Made by a program: the position numbers and the translations under genes. This document shows positions 29,815 to 39,053 of a DNA stretch of 64,000 bases, piece after piece. The DNA lies in the NCBI GenBank assembly GCA_030078075.1, contig CP119637.1:434001-498000 (forward strand), in the 5' to 3' direction. This DNA is from Crithidia sp. LVH-60A. Lineage: Eukaryota > Euglenozoa > Kinetoplastea > Trypanosomatida > Trypanosomatidae. Within the stretch, counting starts at the first letter, position 1, and each line of letters begins with the position of its first letter. The notes below the pieces were generated by a model. That model was not told the DNA's origin. It did not search any database and was given only the letters and a program-made list of their open reading frames with translations.

Positions 29815-31350
29815 ATGGCAACCACACACACCACCGTACAGGTGTACGTCAAATGCAACAAGCTCAAGGACACCGATGTCACCTCCAAGGCCGACCCCTA
29901 CGCAGTGCTCTACGAGACCACCGACGGGGCAAAGGTGTCGCTGGGTCGCACTGAGGTAATCGCGAACAACCTCAACCCGGAGTTCAAAACGAACATCGCC
30001 GTCTCCTACTTCTTTGAGGTGCGCCAGACAATGCGAGTGGAGATTTGGGACAAGGACGTGAAGACGCAGGACGATCCGCTGGGCAACGCCGAGTTTACGA
30101 TGGGCCAGCTGATGTCTTTTCGCGGCTCGACGCTGACTCTGAGCCTTGGCGCCAGAAGTACGGTGACGCTGACGGCCTCGTATGTTGGGTCGCAGCGCGG
30201 CACGGTGTCGGTCAGCTTCCGCGGCCGCGATCTCAAGAAGATGGACATGTTCAGCAAGTCGGACCCGTACCTGATCCTGAGCAGGCTCCTAGCCAGCGGT
30301 CAGAAGGCGAAGGTGTTTCAAACGGAAGTTGTCAGTGGGTCGTTGAACCCGCAGTGGAAGCCGACGCCGCAGCTGGACTTGGTGGATCTGTGTGGTGGTG
30401 ACCTCAGCGGCCCGTGTGTGCACGTGGAGTGCTTTGACGAGGATCCGGGCCAGGACGAGTCAATGGGCAGCTTTGTTGTCGCTGGTGAGCAACTGCTCGC
30501 GGCCGGAGGGAAGGAGTTCGAGCTGACGATGAACAAGAAGGGCAAGACGAAGTCGTACGGGTTCATTGCGGTGGACCGGTGCGACTACGTGCGCAGCTAC
30601 AGCTTCCCGGAGTACCTGCAGGGTGGGCTGCAGCTGAACATCGCCTTCTCGATCGACTTCACCGGGTCGAACGGGCCGGCGAACGACCCGCGCTCACTGC
30701 ACTTCTACGACCCGCAGAGGCCGAACAACTACATCCGCGCGATGCTCGCGGTGAGCAGCGTGGTGCAGGAGTACGACAGCGACCGCATGTTCCCCGCGTA
30801 CGGCTTTGGCGCGATTGCGCCGTTCACGAACGGCACGAGCCACTTCTTCCCGCTGAGCGGCAACCCCGCGAATGCGTACCTGAGCGGGATGCAGGCGGTG
30901 GTGGACACGTACGCTGGGCTGCTGCCGATGCTGCGCTTCAGCGGCCCGACGAACTTTGCGCCGACGATCTTGACGATGACCGGTGGTGCGCGGCAGGCGC
31001 GTGGGGTGTACACGATCCTGCTGATCCTGACGGACGGCGCGATCACGGACATGCAGGACACGATCGACGCCATTGTCGCTGCGGACGATGCTCCGCTGTC
31101 GATTGTGATCATCGGCATCGGCAACGCAGACTTCAGCTCGATGGAGCAACTGGACGGTGACGGCGGTGTGTTGCGCGACCGCCACCGTCGTGCTGCACGA
31201 CGCGATGTTGTGCAGTTCATTGCTTTTAATCAATTCGAGAATAAAGATCCATCAAAGCTGGCGGCTGCTGTGTTGCACGAAGTTCCTCGGCAGGTGGAGA
31301 TGTGGGGCCGCATCACTGGTGCGCAACCAAGCGTGTTCGGTAACAGGTAA
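29815..31350 (+). CDS. Copine-family protein, copy 5
   Basis: 511 residues from the ATG at 29815, which aligns with copy 4. C2A is identical to copy 4 up to about residue 100, then differs (SFRGSTLTLSLGARSTVTL). C2B is nearly that of copy 4 (FDEDPGQDESMGSF). The vWA-like block is shared with copies 2-4, but the end (FIAFNQFENKDPSKLAAAVL, tail GAQPSVFGNR) is unique and partly resembles copy 1 (EVPRQVEMWGRI versus EIPRQVEVWGRI). At the DNA level it shares a 'gcgaatgcg' variant (30868-30876) with copy 1 (17002-17010), while copies 2-4 have 'gcgaacgcg'. Predicted Ca2+-dependent phospholipid-binding protein, last of the array. Confidence 0.95.
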   Translation: MATTHTTVQVYVKCNKLKDTDVTSKADPYAVLYETTDGAKVSLGRTEVIANNLNPEFKTNIAVSYFFEVRQTMRVEIWDKDVKTQDDPLGNAEFTMGQLMSFRGSTLTLSLGARSTVTLTASYVGSQRGTVSVSFRGRDLKKMDMFSKSDPYLILSRLLASGQKAKVFQTEVVSGSLNPQWKPTPQLDLVDLCGGDLSGPCVHVECFDEDPGQDESMGSFVVAGEQLLAAGGKEFELTMNKKGKTKSYGFIAVDRCDYVRSYSFPEYLQGGLQLNIAFSIDFTGSNGPANDPRSLHFYDPQRPNNYIRAMLAVSSVVQEYDSDRMFPAYGFGAIAPFTNGTSHFFPLSGNPANAYLSGMQAVVDTYAGLLPMLRFSGPTNFAPTILTMTGGARQARGVYTILLILTDGAITDMQDTIDAIVAADDAPLSIVIIGIGNADFSSMEQLDGDGGVLRDRHRRAARRDVVQFIAFNQFENKDPSKLAAAVLHEVPRQVEMWGRITGAQPSVFGNR

Positions 31351-32425
31351 GGTGCATTATTTACCCATGTGTTTTCTTAATTTTTGAGTTAGGCTGTTTG
31401 CTCCAGCAGTATTCCCTTTCTATTGCATATATATGTTTTTCGTAAGAATGAATATGATGTTGTTTTGTGGAGGCACTGTTATACCCTCTCTCTTCGCTGC
31501 CCTTCTCTCCGTCTCATCGTCATCTTCTTTTTCTTTATATGTCTGTTTCTGGTTGATAACCATTTTTCGCTCGCTAACGCGTTTTTCTAGTCTTCTCATC
31601 CACGGTGACTTCAGTATCGTTTTTTTTTCCGTAATTGCTACTTTCCTCCTCCTTTCTCGCAATCTCCTCCCCTGTTTAATATGAAGTAAAACGCTGCCAC
31701 TGCACAGTGGTGAAATCAAGTTCATTGGCCGAGTACAATTATCACGCTTTGCGTGAGAAAGCAACGTTGAGGCTGCTCCTGTGCGGCGCGTCAGCTTGAG
31801 TGACGCTCATGCGGGCACACTGACGCGTGATCTGGAAAGCGTTATTTTAGCGATAAATGGTAAAAAGACAGCGAGGGCGTGTTCATGTTGACCTCTGCTT
31901 GAGAAGCGTGTTCTTCTTTGGCTTTTCTTCATCTGCCCTTACTCTCCTACTCTCTTTTCCCTCCCTTTCTTTTGCATCCGTATCGACCTTCGCACAGATT
32001 TTTAATCTTCGACTCGCATCCGCTGCGCTTAACCCAACTCTCTTCTCCCACTCCGTACGTGAGGCACTCGAAATCGAGCAAGTCCGCTTGTGTTTGTGTG
32101 TGTGTGTGCTCCTCTTCCTTCGCTGCATCAGCGTTGTAGTGTAGCACCTCCGTGAATCTATCTGTCTGTCGTTGTTCTTCACCCACTTCATACTGTGCTT
32201 CCTTTTTTTGAAGTGGTGTGATTTGTGACTGCGGAAAGAAAGAAAGAAAGAAAAAACAGCCCTCTGTACTCTCACCATATACTCGTCGCTTTGCCTTTCT
32301 TGAAATTGCTACCATTTCGGTTGCTGTTCTGTCAAGCAGATTCAACAACGCCATATTGCAACGTCCCGTTGTTTTCATTTCATACGCGATCAGGCCCGAA
32401 AGGACACCGAATTCAGAAAGTAAAA
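31351..32425. other. Spacer between the copine array and BiP
   Basis: About 1.07 kb, T-rich, with a short TG run at ~32091-32107. No gene is supported. The BiP frame is open upstream to 32225, but that part lies in UTR-like sequence. Confidence 0.6.
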
Positions 32426-34402
32426 ATGGCTGTTAGAGATCGTCTCGTCTTGTTGGCTGTGTGCCTCGTGTCGGCCCTCCTTATCCTGTCCGCCGCTGCC
32501 GCGCCTGATGGCAGTGGTAAGGTGGAGCCGCCGTGCATCGGTGTCGACCTCGGCACCACCTACTCCGTCGCCGGTGTCTGGCAGAAGGGCGAGGTGCACA
32601 TCATCACGAACGAGATGGGCAACCGCATCACCCCGTCCGTGGTCGCCTTCACCGAATCGGAGCGTCTCGTCGGCGACGGCGCGAAGAACCAGCTGCCGCA
32701 GAACCCGGAGAACACCATCTACGCTATCAAGCGTCTGATTGGCCGCAAGTTCAGCGACCCGACGGTGCAGAACGACAAGAAGCTGCTCTCTTACAACATC
32801 GTCAGCGACAAGGCCGGCAAGCCGCTCGTGCAGGTGACGGTGAACGGTGCCAAGAAGGAGTTCACGCCGGAGGAGGTGAGTGCGATGGTGCTGCAGAAGA
32901 TGAAGGACATCTCCGAGACTTTTCTCGGCGAGAAGGTGAAGAACGCCGTCGTGACGGTGCCCGCCTACTTCAACGATGCGCAGCGCCAGGCCACCAAGGA
33001 CTCGGGCAAGATCGCCGGCCTCAACGTCGTGCGCATCATCAACGAGCCGACCGCCGCCGCCATCGCCTACGGCCTCAACAAGGCGGGCGAGAAGAACATT
33101 CTCGTCTTTGACCTTGGTGGTGGTACGTTCGATGTGTCGCTGCTGACGATCGACGAGGGTTTCTTCGAGGTCGTCGCGACGAACGGCGACACCCACCTCG
33201 GTGGTGAGGACTTTGACAACAACATGATGAAGTTCTTCGTGGACGGCCTGAAGCGCAAGCAGAACATCGACATCTCGAAGGACCAGAAGGCGTTGGCGCG
33301 TCTCCGCAAGGCGTGCGAGGCGGCGAAGCGTCAGCTCTCTTCCCACCCCGAGGCGCGCGTGGAGGTGGACAGCCTCGTCGAGGGCCACGACTTCAGCGAG
33401 AAGATCACCCGCGCCAAGTTCGAGGAGCTCAACATGGCCATGTTCAAGAACACCCTCATCCCGGTGCAGAAGGTTCTGGAGGATGCCAAGCTGAAGAAGA
33501 GCGACATTGACGAGATTGTGCTGGTGGGCGGCTCGACGCGCATTCCGAAGGTGCAGCAACTCATCAAGGACTTCTTTGGTGGCAAGGAGCCGAACAAGGG
33601 CATCAACCCGGATGAGGCCGTTGCCTACGGTGCGGCGGTGCAGGCGGCGGTGCTCATGGGCGAGAGCGAGGTGGGCGGCAAGGTCGTCCTCGTCGATGTC
33701 ATCCCCCTTTCCCTCGGCATTGAGACCGTCGGCGGAGTCATGACGAAGCTGATCGAGCGCAACACGCAGATCCCGACCAAGAAGAGCCAGGTCTTCTCCA
33801 CCTACCAGGACAACCAGCCCGGCGTCCTTGTGCAGGTCTACGAGGGCGAGCGCCAGATGACGAAGGACAACCGCCTCCTCGGCAAGTTCGAGCTCTCCGG
33901 CATCCCGCCGGCGCCGCGTGGTGTGCCGCAGATCGAAGTCGCCTTCGACGTGGACGAGAACAGCATCCTGCAGGTGACGGCGAGCGACAAGTCGTCCGGC
34001 AAGCGGGAGGAGATCACCATCACGAACGACAAGGGCCGGCTGAGCGAGGCCGAGATCGAGGCGATGGTGGAGGAGGCGGCGCAGTTCGCCGAGGAGGACC
34101 GCAAGGTGCGCGAGCGTGTGGAGGCGAAGAACTCGCTGGAGAGCATCGCCTACTCCCTGCGCAACCAGGTCAACGACAAGGACAAGCTGGGCGACAAGCT
34201 CGACGCGGACGACAAGAAGGCGATCGAGGCGGCCGTGCGTGTCGCGCTGGACTTCGTCGACGAGAACCCGAACGCCGAACGCGAGGAGTTCGAGGAGGCC
34301 CGCGAGCAGCTGCAGAAGGTGACGAACCCGATCATCCAGAAGGTCTACCAGGCCGCTGGCGGCGCTGCCGGCGAGGAGCCGGATGCAATGGATGACTTGT
34401 AG
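32426..34402 (+). CDS. GRP78: ER-lumenal Hsp70 chaperone BiP / GRP78
   Basis: 658 residues from the ATG at 32426. An N-terminal signal peptide ([21 protein letters not shown]) is followed by the nucleotide-binding domain, with the three Hsp70 signatures VDLGTTYS (~40), [14 protein letters not shown] (~227) and [17 protein letters not shown] (~363). The interdomain linker region reads [15 protein letters not shown] (~420), and a substrate-binding domain and lid follow. The protein ends in MDDL, the ER-retrieval tetrapeptide of trypanosomatid BiP. It folds secretory and surface proteins in the ER in an ATP-dependent cycle. The frame is open for 67 more codons upstream, but those codons have UTR-like composition and would bury the signal peptide, so the ATG next to the signal sequence is preferred. 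Confidence 0.98.
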   Translation: MAVRDRLVLLAVCLVSALLILSAAAAPDGSGKVEPPCIGVDLGTTYSVAGVWQKGEVHIITNEMGNRITPSVVAFTESERLVGDGAKNQLPQNPENTIYAIKRLIGRKFSDPTVQNDKKLLSYNIVSDKAGKPLVQVTVNGAKKEFTPEEVSAMVLQKMKDISETFLGEKVKNAVVTVPAYFNDAQRQATKDSGKIAGLNVVRIINEPTAAAIAYGLNKAGEKNILVFDLGGGTFDVSLLTIDEGFFEVVATNGDTHLGGEDFDNNMMKFFVDGLKRKQNIDISKDQKALARLRKACEAAKRQLSSHPEARVEVDSLVEGHDFSEKITRAKFEELNMAMFKNTLIPVQKVLEDAKLKKSDIDEIVLVGGSTRIPKVQQLIKDFFGGKEPNKGINPDEAVAYGAAVQAAVLMGESEVGGKVVLVDVIPLSLGIETVGGVMTKLIERNTQIPTKKSQVFSTYQDNQPGVLVQVYEGERQMTKDNRLLGKFELSGIPPAPRGVPQIEVAFDVDENSILQVTASDKSSGKREEITITNDKGRLSEAEIEAMVEEAAQFAEEDRKVRERVEAKNSLESIAYSLRNQVNDKDKLGDKLDADDKKAIEAAVRVALDFVDENPNAEREEFEEAREQLQKVTNPIIQKVYQAAGGAAGEEPDAMDDL

Positions 34403-36203
34403 AGCGCCGTTCGTTCGTTTCTTTGCTTCCTTGCTTTCCGCGGTGTTGCAGGTGCGTGGCGGGTCTTATTCTCCGCCTCTCTCTATTTCATAATGCCTCT
34501 ACGCTCTCGTCTTTTTTTTTTCTTTCTTCCTTTCCCTTTTTTCTCTTGTTTTCACACTGCGCAGACTATCTCTCTCTTTCTCTCTTTCTTTTTTCTTACT
34601 ACACAGTAAAGAAAAGGAAAAAAGAAGAGAGTGGAATCTGTGCGAGGTAGGAACTGTGTGGGCATGTTTCTCGTGTTTCTTTCTATTTTCCTGTCTTATA
34701 CTTAATGGCGGGAGAAAAAAATGAGAGAGTGCGAGTCACAGGAGGACAATACTTGTCTTCTTTTTATATTTTTGTACTCCTTTTTCGGTGCAGTCGTTGT
34801 CGTTCTATCACTAGTACGCAACGCTCTCTATTTTTGTTTGTTTGTTTGTTTGCTCTTGTTCACAGCGTGCCTCTGTGTAGTCCCCACCCCCTTAATTTTT
34901 TTGGCGTTTTCTCCCTCTTCATCTTTCCTCCTGCATGTGTTTTTTTTTATCTTCTGTGCAAATCGGCAGCAACGATATCACCACTGAAGGTGCTCTATTT
35001 GAAGGAAGGGGTACGAGTACGATGATGCTTCATTTCTTCTCTCTGGGCTGTTTAATAAGAGAGGAGCGTCCATCTCTCTCCCCCTGTTTTAGAGCTACCC
35101 ATCGCCTTTCTCATCAGCGGTTCGTTGCCGTTCTTGTCGATGTTACCTGAAGAAAAAAAAAAGACTAAGAAAAAGGTATCGGCACAGACTACGATGCAAA
35201 CACGCACACACTCGCCTTCGAGAAGCAAGGAACGTAGCCTTTACCCCCTTTCACTTTTGCTTTTCAATTACTCTGAAGTGCGCAGGAGAGAGAAACCCGA
35301 TATCCATGTTGATGGCATTCGCCCCTCAGAGTACCGAGAGGAGGATCTGAAACATGGTTTCCCACGAACTTAGTCGGGTTCTTATTATTGTTTTTTTTTT
35401 TCCTGAGACGATGATGCAAAAAAAAAAAAAAAAATTATGAAGAGACGAGGCACGCCTCATGAACAGCAAAAGAGAAAAATGAAAAAGCAATAAAAAAGAC
35501 ACTGATCTTCTTCACCTATGTATGGGCTTTAACTAAGCAAGTGGAGAAAAAGGAAAAGACGAAGCAGTATTTGTGATCTCTCTCGATAAAAAACAAAAAT
35601 TCTACCAAAAAGTATATACCTGTCAGCGTTGCAAAGTGAAGGCAACGATCTGGCTTTGAAAGGGAAGTCATGGATTACTCACCGCGCTCTCTGCGGCGCT
35701 GTAGGTAATCTCTACAAAAGCCGCTGACAAAAGTTCAAAGACGGCAAAGTTGACGTCGTCTTGTTCTTTTATTTTTTGTACTATGATTTGTGGGATGGGA
35801 ACAGTGCGCGCGGTAGGTGGAGACACCTCTAGGGAAAGGAATGAAGGCAAGGCGACTAACGCTGCGTACTTCTTGCTTCTCTCCGCGTCTCCTCTCCTCG
35901 ACAACGGCAACAACAACGACAAAGAAGAAAAAGAAAAAATTCATGTTGAGGGGCGGCTGGGTGTAGTAATTGCGCCACACACCGATCTGTTTCCCAGTTT
36001 TCCCCCTTTCCTTCACATCAGAAATTATAAAATCTTCACCTCTTTTCTCTTTGTCTCCTCCTCTTCCAATACTCGACTACCAAGTAAAACTCAGCACTCC
36101 CCTCTACATCTCTTTACTCTAGATTTCTGATCTCGGTTTTTTTTTTTTGTTTAGCTTCTTCGGATCTGCTATTGTCGACTTTCTGGCTTTTTTTTTCCTT
36201 CGC
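34403..36203. other. Spacer downstream of BiP
   Basis: About 1.8 kb, rich in T and A homopolymers, including an A17 run at 35418-35434. Short open frames (e.g. 34705-35025 and 35750-36130) have no coding bias or motifs. Hsp70-family 3' UTRs often carry stability elements in these parasites, but nothing specific was identified. Confidence 0.6.
36137..36154 (+). promoter_or_regulatory. Predicted spliced-leader acceptor (disordered basic protein gene)
   Basis: A T12 run at 36137-36148 followed by GTTTAG with the AG at 36153-36154. It leaves a 49-nt 5' UTR and fixes the ATG at 36204 as the first start. Confidence 0.65.
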
Positions 36204-38378
36204 ATGCAGTTTCATGTCCCGTTCGGATATGTGAGCCCTCACGCGCCTGTCCCAGCAGCGGTGCCTCCACCACCGGCCTCTGCGTCACCGTCGTCGTCCG
36301 CGCACCTCGATGGCGCGCAGTCTTCCTCGAGTGGCACCGGTTGTGGCGCGTCTACCGGCTACGCGGTTGGGCAGGGCTTGTTGAGCGGGCGTCGCCTAGC
36401 TGTGCGGTTGGCCCCTCAAAGCGCAGCAGAGCCGCCTGTTCCTGTTGAATCCTCTCGCGTGCTGGGGGACAGGCACGTGAACATGACCCCGCCTGGCCCC
36501 TCGTCCTCCTCCTCTCAAGTCGCCCACGGCCTCGATCGCGCAGATGTGCAAATGCATGCTCAGGTGGCAGTATCAACGCAACTACCACAGCAGCAGCCTC
36601 CCTCCTCTAATCGTTATGGCGGCGGCATCGTACGCATCAGTGATTTGCAGAAGCGCGGAGTGGCGGCCGTGGAATCGGGACTGCGCCTCGCCACACTCCA
36701 GGGCGGCAGGCCCGCTGCCACCATATCGGCCAACGGGACATCGGCGCCGGATCATGACAGGCCCTTGGCTGACGTCTTCGCACCAGCAGCCAGTGGTGGT
36801 AGTGCGTCCCGCCGTGCACCGCGTGGGTCATCTTCTGCGGCGTCGTCTTCCACGAGAACGGCGCGTGGTCGGGGGCGAGGTGGGCGGCGCTCGGCTGGAC
36901 GCGGTGGACGCTCCTCCCGCGTCTCGGTGGAGCTGGAGCTGACGGAGAGCGGGGAGTTGTACGACTACCGCTGGTTCATGGCGCGTGGACGGCGCTGCTT
37001 GATGTACAACGGGCAGACTTACAAGGGCTCGGCGGCGCACCAGATGTGGACCAAGATGAAGCAGGTGGGGACAAAGCGCGAGCAGGCGGCGCGGCGACAA
37101 CCCGCAGCGAGAGCAACTCCCGCTCCGTCAACACGCCGAACAGCCGCAGCGGCGGTGTCACTGCGTGGTCGAGCGCACCACACGTCGACACGGGCATTAT
37201 CGGCCGCACAGCGCAGTCTCGAGCTGGAGAACGTCGGCGCGCGTGATCGACGCGCAGCGGCTGCGACACTTTTAACTGTCACTGGTGGCAGTGGTGCTCC
37301 AATGAGCGATGAATGGCGGCGGCTGATGGAGGAACTCGGGGTCGACCACTACGAGGAGCTGCACCACGCTGTGCTTGCGCAGTGCCGGGCCTCGCCTAGC
37401 AGAGAGCAGCACCAGGTGCAGAGGGCGGGAGACGTGGTGGAGATCACAGACAGCAGCGACGCCTCTTCCTCCTTCTCCTCGTCTCCGTCGTCCACCGACG
37501 ACAGCTCGTCTTCCTCCGAGACTGATATCGACGCCGAGGAAGCGCTCCCACCGCAGGAGCCGCAAACACTGCAGTGGCCGAACACGGCGTACTTCAGCGA
37601 TGCGAGCAGCGGGTGGTCCTCGGCCTCGTCTCCCGCAGAGGCCACTGCTGCGTCTCCACCATCAAGGAAGGCAGAAAAGAAGGAAGCTTACACGTCAGCG
37701 TCTGCGCAGCCTTCTCCGCTTCCTTCTCCTCCTCCTCGCCTGGCCTCCGCTGCGCGCGTGCGGGTGCTCGACGGTGTTGAGGTGGTGGAGGAGGACGGGT
37801 GGGTCTACCCGAAGGAGGTGTACGCAGCCCGGCAGCGGCAAGACCGCATTGCTGTTGCTGGTGCTGCGGTGACGACGACCCCGCCCATCTCATCTTCTGT
37901 CACTACTCACGTTAATGAGAGTGGATGCATAGATAGCCACGGAGCGCTGCAGCCTCGTCCAGCCCTTCTTCTCGATACCGAGGATATGCCGCTCTCCGAT
38001 CTCTTTACCCAGGCCGCTGCGCCACAGCCCACCACAACGCCGCAAAGTAGCGCGTCACTCAGAACTGTCCTTGTTCAGCCATCTACTGTGGCGCATCCTC
38101 CTCTTCCCCCCGCCCCGCTCGCAGGTCTAAGACGCCCCGCTGCTGGCCTTGCTGTGATTCTGGGCGGGAGAGAGGATGCGCTCTCGTTGCGTCCTGCAGC
38201 CTCCCTGCAGGGCCGCCAAGGGCATGGTGATGTGACGGCACCCAAGACTAGTAGCAGCGCTGCCGTCCTGCGAGAGGTGGACGATGGTGATGATGTGCTG
38301 GAGGGGTTCGACGCTGTAGACGTGGCGGACATGTTCCTGATAGGAGAGGAGATCGGCGGGATGCGGTACGGTGCCTGA
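36204..38378 (+). CDS. Unrecognised, mostly disordered protein with an RG-rich segment and a small aromatic/basic domain
   Basis: 724 residues from the ATG at 36204. I do not recognise a family. Residues 221-236 are Arg/Gly-rich (RGRGRGGRRSAGRGG), a nucleic-acid-binding or AT-hook-like feature. Right after it, ~240-290 is the only ordered-looking segment: VSVELELTESGELYDYRW, then RRCLMYNGQTYKGSAAHQMW. A helix LMEELGVDHYEELHHAVL lies near 374-391, and EDGWVYPKEVYAARQR at ~530-545. A short motif recurs: PLADVFAPAA (187-196) and PLSDLFTQAA (596-605). The C-terminus is acidic (DDGDDVLEGFDAVDVADMF). A Ser/Asp/Glu tract at ~420-455 could be a phosphorylation region. The composition suggests a nuclear or RNA-associated regulator, but this is inference. 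Confidence 0.75.
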   Translation: MQFHVPFGYVSPHAPVPAAVPPPPASASPSSSAHLDGAQSSSSGTGCGASTGYAVGQGLLSGRRLAVRLAPQSAAEPPVPVESSRVLGDRHVNMTPPGPSSSSSQVAHGLDRADVQMHAQVAVSTQLPQQQPPSSNRYGGGIVRISDLQKRGVAAVESGLRLATLQGGRPAATISANGTSAPDHDRPLADVFAPAASGGSASRRAPRGSSSAASSSTRTARGRGRGGRRSAGRGGRSSRVSVELELTESGELYDYRWFMARGRRCLMYNGQTYKGSAAHQMWTKMKQVGTKREQAARRQPAARATPAPSTRRTAAAAVSLRGRAHHTSTRALSAAQRSLELENVGARDRRAAAATLLTVTGGSGAPMSDEWRRLMEELGVDHYEELHHAVLAQCRASPSREQHQVQRAGDVVEITDSSDASSSFSSSPSSTDDSSSSSETDIDAEEALPPQEPQTLQWPNTAYFSDASSGWSSASSPAEATAASPPSRKAEKKEAYTSASAQPSPLPSPPPRLASAARVRVLDGVEVVEEDGWVYPKEVYAARQRQDRIAVAGAAVTTTPPISSSVTTHVNESGCIDSHGALQPRPALLLDTEDMPLSDLFTQAAAPQPTTTPQSSASLRTVLVQPSTVAHPPLPPAPLAGLRRPAAGLAVILGGREDALSLRPAASLQGRQGHGDVTAPKTSSSAAVLREVDDGDDVLEGFDAVDVADMFLIGEEIGGMRYGA

Positions 38379-39053
38379 GTAGGGAGGAGAAAATGTTTTG
38401 TGTCTGTTTTGCTGTCATTGATCTGCTTACTAAAAAAAGAGGAATGAAACAGACAAAAACGGAGCGCATTCTATGGAACACTATAAGAGGTATAGAGGAA
38501 AAAAAGAGATGATCGGAAAGCAAGAGATCGTGCTGTTGTATTTCTCTGAAATGGAGTGAGGCTGCGGCGAGATTTCGCCATGTTTAAAAGTGGATAAGAA
38601 AGAAGCACAAAGATGCAGCCCTTCTCAATTGACGCTCCGATTTCATGCTGACGTATTTTTTAAAATACCTATTCGTGGTTTGTTGACCAATGGAAGCCAG
38701 ACGCAACTGTCGGGTGTGGTTTGCGGCTTTCATTGAAGGCTCCATGCTTCTGCCACCCGCATTCTTTTTCTCTGTACACCGCATTACGCTCTTACTTGAC
38801 ACTTTCTCCAACAGGACACGTATCAGTCCCGCACCTACATATTCTGCGCCTACGTCGCATCCTTTCGTGCCGCAAAAGTACACCCCATTGCCGATTCCCC
38901 ACTATTCATCTTCATATCCGTTGTTTCTTTTTTTTCTTCGATTCCCAGAAATCTTTGCGCTATCTTCTATTTTATTTTCCCTCTATCTGTAGCGCAGTCA
39001 ATTGTTACGCTAGACTATACTTACTCCCGATTCCGTGAGACCTTACTGCGCAG
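38379..39053. other. Intergenic spacer
   Basis: 675 nt. A pyrimidine tract at ~38920-38945 with an AG at 38947-38948 is the likely acceptor of the FHA-WWE gene (105-nt 5' UTR). Nothing else was recognised. Confidence 0.6.

Noticed and set aside
32390-33559. 389-codon open frame antisense to BiP
   Set aside because: Long antisense frames opposite hsp70 genes are a known effect of their GC-rich codon bias; the translation is low-complexity Leu/Val/Arg/His-rich and has no motif.
35418-35434. A17 run considered as a processed retroposon tail
   Set aside because: No element body or flanking duplication is visible; homopolymers are common in all spacers here.
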